Source: an uncultured Treponema sp.
GTDB lineage: Bacteria; Spirochaetota; Spirochaetia; Treponematales; Treponemataceae
DNA length: 13,050 bases
Assembly: GCA_937885475.1 (NCBI GenBank)
Contig: CAKZZR010000179.1
Location: forward strand, 1 to 13,050
Direction: 5' to 3'
Below the pieces are notes generated by a model. The model was not told the origin of the DNA. It saw nothing but the letters and a program-made list of their open reading frames with translations, and ran no database searches. Position numbers and translations under genes: made by a program. Positions 7,877-13,050 of this stretch are shown piece by piece (position 1 is the stretch's first letter; every line of letters starts with the position of its first letter).

Positions 7877-7897
7877 TTTCTTGTTATATTATCGGAA
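7869..7897 (-). promoter_or_regulatory. Candidate promoter of the efflux operon
   Basis: Reading on the - strand, TTCCGA (7897-7892, 3 of 6 consensus) and TATACT (7874-7869, 5 of 6) are separated by 17 bp. The expected start is near 7862, giving a leader of about 60 bases before the TolC-like ATG. A perfect 8-bp palindrome GGCATGCC (7858-7865) covers that start point and could be part of an operator, but it is short. The -10 box overlaps the candidate rel -10 box on the other strand. Confidence 0.4.
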
Positions 7898-7932
7898 TTT
7901 CGGTATCTTCTCTATATAAGAAGGTAAAAAAA

Positions 7933-9738
7933 ATGAGCAAGGATATTGTCTTTACATCTCCAGAAAACGCACCATCAGAACTGCTGAAGGAATTTTTCAG
8001 CACGTTTCCAAAATATCAGAAGGATGAGGAGCGCATTTCTTGCGCGTGGAATTTCATGCTTGAAAAATCGCAGGGAGAGCTTCGCACCTGCGGCAAGCCC
8101 TACTACCTTCATCCCATGCGCATTGCATTCATTCTTGCCCAGAGCGAATTTGACGCGGACTGCATTGCCGCAGGAATTCTGCACAGCATCTATTCCCTGA
8201 ACGTAAGCCGGGAGACCGTTTTGGAGCGGTTCGGGCCGGAGGTTACCGGCATAATAGACGGCACCTCAAAAATACGGAACATTCCGGTCAACTCAAAGAC
8301 CTTGCAGCAGGCGGACGCAATACGAAAAATGCTTTTTGCCATGGCGGACGACGTGCGCGTGATTTTTGTAAAAATTGCCGACCGGCTTGACCGAATCCGC
8401 AACATAAAGAGCCTTTCCAGCGAAAAGCAGCGCCAGCTTGCCGCCGAAGTCATAGACATTTGGGCACCGCTTGCAGACCGGCTTGGTATGTCCGCGGCAA
8501 AAAATGAATTTGAGGACTTAAGCTTAAAATACACCAATCCCGCCGCATTCCAGCAGATAAAGGCTGTTATCGCGCAAAAAAAGGATGAACGCGCCGCATA
8601 CCTGCACAACGCCGTCTCTAAAATTCAGGCGGAGGCGGACAAGGCCGGCATAGAGGTTACCATAACAAGCCGGGCAAAGCATTTTTATTCGATTTATCAA
8701 AAAATGCGAAAGCGCAACAAGGAGCCGGGCGAGCTGTTTGATTTGCTTGCACTGCGCATCATTTGCCAACGGAACCAGGACTGCTACACGCTCATCGGTA
8801 TCGTTCACGGTCTATGGAAGCCGCTGGAAGGGCGCTTCAAGGATTATATCGCCATGCCAAAGTCAAACGGCTACCAGTCGCTGCACACCACGGTTATGTG
8901 CGAGGACCGCCCGCTTGAAATTCAAATCCGCACGCAAAAAATGCACGACATTGCCGAGCATGGTCTTGCCTCGCACTGGCTGTACAAAAAGGGCACCAAC
9001 CGCGACATGGTGAGCGAAAGCAACCTAGGCATTTTTAACCAGCTGCAGCGGCTCAAGGAAAATCCACAGAGCGACGAAAACTTTTTTCAAAGCTTGAAGA
9101 GCGAGCTTTTGGGCGATGAGATTGTGGTCTTTACCCCGAACGGCGAGGTTAAGCAACTTCCCGCAGGCTCCACGGCGATAGACTTTGCCTACATGATTCA
9201 TTCCGACATCGGCGAAAAAATTGTGGGCGCAAAGGCGGACGGAAAGATAATTCCCATCACGCAGGAGCTTAAGAACACGCAGATTATTGAGGTGCTTACC
9301 AATCCGCAAGCGCATCCTACGGAAAGCCAGATGAAGCATGCGCGCACCTCTAAGGCGCGGCAAAAAATTCACGCGTGGCTTACTGCAAACGACCCGACCT
9401 TTGAGGATAAGGCGGCGCTTGCAAAAATTGAGGCAGAAAATGCGGAGCATGCGGCGCAAAGCCACCTCATTCAGAATGAAAAGCGGAAGGCGCATAAGAA
9501 GGGAGAAGGAGAAAAGCCAGGCCTGCCGCACGTAACGACTGTAAAAGTGGCGGGGCTTTCAAATTTTATGGTAACCTTTGCGCAATGCTGCCACCCAGTG
9601 TACCCCGAGCCAATTGTAGGTTACGTGTCGTTCTCAAAGGGAATCATGATTCACCGCGCCGACTGCCTGAACTATCTGCGCACAGAAAACATAGAGCGCC
9701 GAACGATTCCCGTTGAATGGGACGACGGTGAGCACTAA
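7933..9738 (+). CDS. rel: RelA/SpoT-family (p)ppGpp synthetase with degraded hydrolase domain
   Basis: This enzyme would make the alarmone (p)ppGpp from ATP and GTP/GDP. Domain order over 601 residues: HD-type hydrolase region (about 30-190), synthetase (about 225-355), TGS (about 395-457), a helical linker (about 465-525) and a zinc-finger-like region with C552, C553, H574 and C578. The synthetase keeps its key features: RAKH (247-250), D270 in FDLLALR, RFKD (301-304), GYQSLHTT (313-320) and E329 in LEIQIRT. The hydrolase site does not. H60 and H84 remain, but the HD Asp is Ser85, the downstream Glu-Asp pair is Ser88-Leu89, and the normal RLHN is RLDR (151-154); D150 remains. The protein stops about 20 residues after the zinc-finger region, so the usual C-terminal ACT/RRM domain is absent (typical length is about 730). 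GAAGG lies 8 bp before the ATG. Likely synthetase-only, despite the RxKD motif usual in bifunctional enzymes. Confidence 0.92.
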   Translation: MSKDIVFTSPENAPSELLKEFFSTFPKYQKDEERISCAWNFMLEKSQGELRTCGKPYYLHPMRIAFILAQSEFDADCIAAGILHSIYSLNVSRETVLERFGPEVTGIIDGTSKIRNIPVNSKTLQQADAIRKMLFAMADDVRVIFVKIADRLDRIRNIKSLSSEKQRQLAAEVIDIWAPLADRLGMSAAKNEFEDLSLKYTNPAAFQQIKAVIAQKKDERAAYLHNAVSKIQAEADKAGIEVTITSRAKHFYSIYQKMRKRNKEPGELFDLLALRIICQRNQDCYTLIGIVHGLWKPLEGRFKDYIAMPKSNGYQSLHTTVMCEDRPLEIQIRTQKMHDIAEHGLASHWLYKKGTNRDMVSESNLGIFNQLQRLKENPQSDENFFQSLKSELLGDEIVVFTPNGEVKQLPAGSTAIDFAYMIHSDIGEKIVGAKADGKIIPITQELKNTQIIEVLTNPQAHPTESQMKHARTSKARQKIHAWLTANDPTFEDKAALAKIEAENAEHAAQSHLIQNEKRKAHKKGEGEKPGLPHVTTVKVAGLSNFMVTFAQCCHPVYPEPIVGYVSFSKGIMIHRADCLNYLRTENIERRTIPVEWDDGEH

Positions 9739-9791
9739 AAAAAGGCTGCTTGTGGAACCTGACAGTTCAGCCAAGTGCCTGCAAGCAGCCT
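9737..9791 (-). terminator. Rho-independent terminator of argC
   Basis: A perfect 10-bp inverted repeat (9743-9752 with 9782-9791; arms AGGCTGCTTG and CAAGCAGCCT) is followed, on the - strand, by seven T residues (9743-9737). It lies 34 bp past the argC stop. The loop is unusually long, 29 bases, and contains small internal complementarities such as GAAC/GTTC (9756-9759 and 9766-9769). The T-run overlaps the rel stop codon. On the + strand only TTT follows the stem, so termination of rel here would be weaker. Confidence 0.8.
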
Positions 9792-9825
9792 CTGCTTTCA
9801 TCAAAAAAAACGCAGCACGAATCGC

Positions 9826-10773
9826 TTATATCAGGCTGGTAGTCTCGTCAATTCCCATGCTGATATTAAGGCACTGAACGGCGGCTCCGGACGCGCCTTT
9901 TCCAAGGTTGTCAAAGCGGCTCGTCAGCATGATGCGCTCATCGTTTCCGTATACAAAAATCTGCATATTGTTTGTGCCAGCAAGCGTGTTGGCAGGAATG
10001 AACTGCTCAGTAAGAGTTCCCTCGCCCATAAAGCCGGCAACCTTAACGAAGGTGCTGTCCTTGTAATGCTCGCTCATCATCTCCCAAACGTCGTGAGCAG
10101 TCGCTTTTTTTGAAAGGTAGCCCGCATGAAGTCCAACCGTAACCGTCATTCCCTGAAAATAGTCGCACACATATGGATTGAACACAGGCTCCATCGCAAG
10201 CCCCGCAATCTTCTTCATCTCCGGAAGATGCTTGTGCGCCTGCGTAAGCGCGTAAAGGCGGGGCGAATCCAGCTCCGGATTGCGGTTCTTGTCCTCATAT
10301 TGGGCAATTGCCTTTTTGCCCGCCCCAGAATACCCAGAAACAGCGTGAATCACCACAGGATAGTCCGGCGGCATTATGCCACTCTGCACCAGAGGATAGC
10401 CCAGTGCGATAAATCCGCTTGCATAACAGCCGGGAACGGCAATGCGCTTTGAGGCGGCGATTTTCGCTCGGAATTCACTTGAAAGCTCCGGGAATCCGTA
10501 CGCCCAGTCAGGATTAGTGCGGTGCGCAGTGGACGCATCGATGATTACAGTATCAGGATTCGTGCACAGACTCGCGCTCTCAACCGCCGCAGCATCCGGC
10601 AAGCACAAGAACGTGTAATCCGAGGCGTTTATCATCTTTGCCTTCTCGACCGGATCCTTCCGTTTTTCCTCATCAATCTGAAGAATTTCTATATCATTCC
10701 GCTTCTCAAATCGCTCAAAAATCTTAAGCCCAGTAGTACCTTCCTTACCATCAATAAAAACCTTAACTGCCAT
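9826..10773 (-). CDS. argC: N-acetyl-gamma-glutamyl-phosphate reductase (ArgC, short type)
   Basis: ArgC reduces N-acetylglutamyl 5-phosphate to N-acetylglutamate semialdehyde with NADPH, the third step of arginine biosynthesis (EC 1.2.1.38). The 315-residue protein opens with the Rossmann nucleotide-binding strand and loop (VKVFIDGKEGTTG, 3-15), then STAHRT (81-86). The catalytic cysteine is Cys116 in VPGCYAS (113-119), and the active-site histidine lies in AHKHLPEM (179-186). Length and sequence fit the short (type 2) ArgC group rather than the roughly 345-residue type. An in-frame ATG at 10806 and another at 10779 exist, but the ATG at 10773 is chosen: GGGGG lies 7 bp before it and the fold begins immediately. 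No other arg gene is in the window, so the gene stands alone, converging on rel, with its own terminator. Confidence 0.94.
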   Translation of the reverse strand: MAVKVFIDGKEGTTGLKIFERFEKRNDIEILQIDEEKRKDPVEKAKMINASDYTFLCLPDAAAVESASLCTNPDTVIIDASTAHRTNPDWAYGFPELSSEFRAKIAASKRIAVPGCYASGFIALGYPLVQSGIMPPDYPVVIHAVSGYSGAGKKAIAQYEDKNRNPELDSPRLYALTQAHKHLPEMKKIAGLAMEPVFNPYVCDYFQGMTVTVGLHAGYLSKKATAHDVWEMMSEHYKDSTFVKVAGFMGEGTLTEQFIPANTLAGTNNMQIFVYGNDERIMLTSRFDNLGKGASGAAVQCLNISMGIDETTSLI

Positions 10774-10938
10774 GAGCATTCCCCCAAATCTGCTGTTCGC
10801 CAGCATCTGAATCTAGCAAGAATCATATCACTATCGGGAGATTTATAAAATAGCAACGCAGAGAAAGTACCGTACGAACGGTCTGTTCAAGTGATGAACA
10901 ATTCTCGGCAATCATAAAACCAAATACATATGGCATGG

Positions 10939-10971
10939 GCGGAGATTTAAAGTCATACTTGAAATCTCCGC
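10939..10971. repeat. 33-nt near-perfect hairpin at an island boundary
   Basis: A 10-bp perfect stem (10939-10948 with 10962-10971; arms GCGGAGATTT and AAATCTCCGC) continues, after one A·G mismatch, with a 4-bp stem (AAGT/ACTT) and a 3-base loop CAT at 10954-10956. No T-run follows on either strand, so it is not an ordinary terminator. Recognisable homology to the decayed ATPase starts on the very next bases (10972). The upstream 10774-10938 stretch shows no gene or recognisable element. Confidence 0.7.
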
Positions 10972-11327
10972 GTGGTAACAGAAGCCCTCAAAGCAAAGTT
11001 GAACAACGGGGCTGAGCCGAACCTGTATTTTTTCAGAAACAGCAAGGGGCTTGAAATTGACCTAATTCTAAAGACCGAAAATAAACATCACCTGTTTGAA
11101 ATAAAATCTGGCAAGGAGTTGAATGAGGAATTCACAAAAATATGGAGAAGTTCATTGCCCTGTATGGCGGCTATGTTGATGCGGAATCAACACGCGGAAC
11201 CGTCATCTACAGCGCTGACGACTATTCATCTTACAAAGATTATGAGCATGAGAATTTTCACAATATCGATAGTCTATTCAAGAATACAGAAAGGACTTCA
11301 CAGTCTCCATTTGTTCTAGATTGCTAG
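10972..11327 (+). pseudogene. C-terminal remnant of a DUF4143-type AAA ATPase, truncated and frameshifted
   Basis: The reading frame opened at 10972 encodes VVTEALK, PNLYFFRN, GLEIDLIL and HLFEIKSGKELNEEF. This is the nuclease-like C-terminal part of the large family of bacterial ATPases with an N-terminal AAA_14 domain and a C-terminal DUF4143 domain. The D in EIDLIL and the E-x-K in FEIKSG are the PD-(D/E)xK-like residues. The conserved continuation (EKFIALYGGYVDAES, GTVIYSADD) is in the third frame from about 11139 to the TAG at 11325-11327. One added A in the five-A run at 11136-11140 would join the two frames. The ATPase part, normally about 250-300 residues with a P-loop, is missing; an in-frame stop at 10960-10962 and the hairpin lie where it should continue. 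This is a relic, not a working gene, unless the frameshift is a sequencing error and the rest is elsewhere. Confidence 0.82.
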
Positions 11328-11373
11328 AATTTTCGCTCTCTCTGAAACAAATTTTCCCCTATGCTCAAAAAAG

Positions 11374-11401
11374 TTGACAATTACAGTTAAAATTCTATAA
11401 A
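11374..11401 (+). promoter_or_regulatory. Strong sigma-70-type promoter of the DUF6602-like gene
   Basis: A perfect -35 box TTGACA (11374-11379) and a TATAAA -10 box (11396-11401) are separated by 16 bp. The predicted start, near 11407-11409, is only 3-5 bases before the ATG at 11412. No Shine-Dalgarno is visible in the AAGTTAA just before the ATG. The gene therefore appears to be transcribed on its own with almost no leader. Confidence 0.7.
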
Positions 11402-11411
11402 TTCAAGTTAA

Positions 11412-12692
11412 ATGTTAAATACAATAGCAGATTTGCTTGAGGCTCTCCTAAAAAAAGAAAAAGACTCTCTATCTAAACAAAATATTACTCATCCAGGTAT
11501 TATTGGCGATATGTACGAGGGGCTGACCAAAGAGATTTTAAATCGCGCTATTTTCAAAGGTCTGAATCTTTCTGTTAGAGACGGTTTTGTCAGAGGAGAA
11601 AACGGCACACTTTCAAAACAAATTGACTGTATGATTGTTGAAGGTGATGGCGAATTAATTCCACGTACAAATCATTACATATACGATTTTGAAAACGTAA
11701 TTGCAATTGTCGAAGTAAAGAAAAATTTATTTAGCGATGAAATTAGCAGTGCATATGCTAATTTAGTAAGTTTTTCCGAACAATTTACACCTTCAGAAAA
11801 AATGAACATTCAGTTTGATGATTTGATTCAGCCATTTCAAGAAATTACAAAAAAAGAATTTCCGCACACTAAAGAGGAACTAAATAAATTAGATTCCATA
11901 TCACAAATCATCTACCATCATCTGGTGATTATGTATGCAATGCCATTAAGAATTATTTTTGGCTATTATGGCTTTAAAACAGAAAAAGGATTGCGGGATG
12001 GATATTATAAATATTTGACTGAGCATCTTAGGGAATATCACTATGGTCCAAATTCAATGCCAGATTTAATAATATGTGATAATGCAAATATTATAAAGAT
12101 TAATCAGCAACCGCTACAAATACAAACTCTTTCTAATGACTTTTTTACATTATTTGCTACCAGCACAAAAAATCCTATTTATTACTTGTTAATGATGTTA
12201 TGGTACAAAATACAATTCAGATATAATTTATCACCTGATATGTGGGATTTTGATTCTTATAGCATTGAGCAATTAAAAAATTACATTCTTACAAAGCTGG
12301 TGAAAAATCCAAATTCAGATTATCCTCCATTTGGATGGGCGTATAATTATGTTCCAATGACAGACAAAGAATTATCAAATATGCCAGAGCCAGAAGATTG
12401 GAAGCCATTTTCAATTTCAAAAGAAGCATTTATAGTCGCAATGAATTTTAATAACACCGATAAGATTGATGATATAACAAAGATAGGCATTCCACCAGAA
12501 AAAATTGATACAATATTAAATGAACTTTTACAAACTAAATTGTTTATTCTTGATGGAAAAAAACTTATTTGCAATGCAAAAGCATTACAACTTTTTATGA
12601 TTGGTAAGCATAATTACATCTGTGATAATAATGATGGTGATTTTTATATTTGGCTTAATAAACAAAATTTAGGTAAAAAGTCGGAAAAATAA
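11412..12692 (+). CDS. DUF6602-like protein with PD-(D/E)xK nuclease signature; candidate defence protein
   Basis: The 426-residue cytoplasmic protein has no signal peptide or membrane segment. The N-terminal part resembles what I know as DUF6602: a helix with LLKKEKDSL (12-20), then the signature GDMYEGLTKEIL (32-43), then a predicted nuclease core with QIDCMIVEG (70-78) and a strand VIAIVEVKK (96-104). D72, E101 and K103 match the D...ExK pattern of PD-(D/E)xK nucleases, and E36 could be the helix acidic residue. The centre (about 150-330) is helical, with no assignable fold. Residues about 335-400 look like a winged helix, with a recognition-type helix (361-376) and a beta wing (377-388). 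The gene is clearly more AT-rich than prmC, rel or argC, with A/T-ending codons, suggesting horizontal acquisition. It stands alone beside a decayed ATPase. Nuclease activity and a defence role are inferences. The start is supported by the family N-terminus and the promoter. Confidence 0.78.
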   Translation: MLNTIADLLEALLKKEKDSLSKQNITHPGIIGDMYEGLTKEILNRAIFKGLNLSVRDGFVRGENGTLSKQIDCMIVEGDGELIPRTNHYIYDFENVIAIVEVKKNLFSDEISSAYANLVSFSEQFTPSEKMNIQFDDLIQPFQEITKKEFPHTKEELNKLDSISQIIYHHLVIMYAMPLRIIFGYYGFKTEKGLRDGYYKYLTEHLREYHYGPNSMPDLIICDNANIIKINQQPLQIQTLSNDFFTLFATSTKNPIYYLLMMLWYKIQFRYNLSPDMWDFDSYSIEQLKNYILTKLVKNPNSDYPPFGWAYNYVPMTDKELSNMPEPEDWKPFSISKEAFIVAMNFNNTDKIDDITKIGIPPEKIDTILNELLQTKLFILDGKKLICNAKALQLFMIGKHNYICDNNDGDFYIWLNKQNLGKKSEK

Positions 12693-12714
12693 TAAAGCCC
12701 ATCTTACAAAACAT

Positions 12715-12749
12715 AAAAAAAGCCAGCACTTTAATTAAGCACTGGCTTT
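12715..12749 (-). terminator. Rho-independent terminator of the epimerase gene
   Basis: An 8-bp perfect stem (12719-12726 with 12742-12749; arms AAAGCCAG and CTGGCTTT) encloses a 15-base loop that is itself partly self-complementary (CTTTAATTAAG). On the - strand the stem runs into seven T residues (12721-12715). It lies 26 bp after the epimerase stop. On the + strand it lies just after the DUF6602-like stop codon (12690-12692), with only three T, so it may act in both directions but favours the - strand. Confidence 0.78.
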
Positions 12750-12775
12750 AGAATGGTTGGGGAATGATTGTAGGA

Positions 12776-13050
12776 TTATTTCTTGTAATATGTTTTATAC
12801 CAAGCGGCAAACTTACCAAGCCCCTCCTCCAGCGTGGTGCTCGGCTTGAAGCCGAAATCCTTTTCAAGCTCCGCAACATCCGCATAGGTCTGGTACACGT
12901 CGCCGGGCTGCATTGGAAGAAGATCCTTTTTTCCTGGTTCAGAAATTATTCCTTCTCGGATAAGGCAATTTTCCAGAATCTCCACGAAGTTCATAAGGCT
13001 TGCCGGCTTGTTGTTTCCGATGTTATAAACTTTGTACGGTGCGCCATCCT
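12776..13050 (-). CDS. NAD-dependent sugar-nucleotide epimerase, C-terminal part (UDP-glucuronate 4-epimerase type)
   Basis: Only the last 91 codons are in the window; the frame stays open to base 13050, so the gene continues past the edge and the ATG at 12994 is internal. Visible motifs are PYKVYNIGNN and PASLMNFVEILE (upstream of and across 12994), then MQPGDVYQTYADVAELEKDF and the end-motif GFKPSTTLEEGLGKFAAWY. These are the C-terminal hallmarks of extended short-chain dehydrogenase/reductase epimerases, closest in my recollection to the UDP-glucuronate 4-epimerase (CapI/LpsL) group; UDP-glucose 4-epimerase is less likely. The nucleotide-binding GxxGxxG and the YxxxK catalytic pair lie outside the window. 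Such enzymes supply galacturonate for surface polysaccharide, so a glycan locus probably lies to the right. It has its own terminator. Confidence 0.88.
   Translation of the reverse strand, partial: DGAPYKVYNIGNNKPASLMNFVEILENCLIREGIISEPGKKDLLPMQPGDVYQTYADVAELEKDFGFKPSTTLEEGLGKFAAWYKTYYKK

Noticed and set aside
9025..9531. A 168-codon open frame on the - strand opposite rel.
   Set aside because: It lies fully inside the TGS and linker coding region of rel and shows no domain of its own; it is a shadow of the real frame.
9739..9825. Whether the missing Rel ACT domain lies in another frame after the stop.
   Set aside because: Only 87 bases separate rel from argC, and they hold the terminator; an ACT domain needs about 220 bases.
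10822..10827. TATGAT on the - strand as a -10 box for argC.
   Set aside because: No acceptable -35 box is found 16-18 bp upstream (best is TTTTAT), so the argC promoter cannot be supported from sequence.
10869..10882. Short inverted repeat ACCGT-ACGA-ACGGT between argC and the hairpin.
   Set aside because: A 5-bp stem of this kind is expected by chance at this length, and nothing nearby gives it a role.
1..13050. tRNA, rRNA, CRISPR array, insertion-sequence transposase or replication origin.
   Set aside because: No repeat-spacer array, transposase frame, tRNA-like cloverleaf or DnaA-box cluster was noticed by reading; a dedicated scan could still reveal a divergent small RNA.

Overview
The window looks like one end of a draft-assembly contig from a spirochaete, most likely a Treponema-type organism. 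This is an inference from three things: a TolC–adaptor–RND gene order and a hairpin-less adaptor like those of the Borrelia BesABC pump, a relaxed lipobox on the small envelope protein, and general protein character. No rRNA or other marker confirms it. Bases 1-31 are not genomic: they match the Illumina TruSeq read-2 adapter, so real sequence starts at about base 32.

Left part (32-1643, + strand): prmC, the release-factor glutamine methyltransferase, has a near-consensus promoter so close to its ATG that the mRNA should be leaderless. It overlaps by 4 bp a small secreted, probably lipid-anchored, beta-rich envelope protein of unknown function. Middle left (1736-7803, - strand): a compact four-gene efflux operon, read right to left as TolC-like outer-membrane channel, periplasmic adaptor, RND permease, then a small PII-like protein. 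The last three genes sit in 4-bp or 8-bp overlaps or a 26-bp gap, so they are probably one transcript with translational coupling. The permease has a C-terminal cytoplasmic extension of about 110 residues, and the end of that extension is also where the PII-like gene begins.

Middle right (7933-10773): a RelA/SpoT-family (p)ppGpp enzyme is divergent from the efflux operon. Its synthetase domain looks intact, its HD hydrolase site is degraded, and the C-terminal ACT domain is absent. It converges on argC of arginine biosynthesis, and a strong argC terminator lies in the gap between them.

Right part (10774-12770) is an accessory-looking island: a 33-nt near-perfect hairpin, directly abutted by the frameshifted tail of a DUF4143-type AAA ATPase, then an AT-rich gene with its own strong, nearly leaderless promoter. 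That gene encodes a DUF6602-like protein with a PD-(D/E)xK-type nuclease signature. It is the best candidate for an undescribed defence or nuclease function here. The window ends inside a - strand sugar-nucleotide epimerase gene (UDP-glucuronate 4-epimerase type), with its own terminator, probably from a surface-polysaccharide locus.
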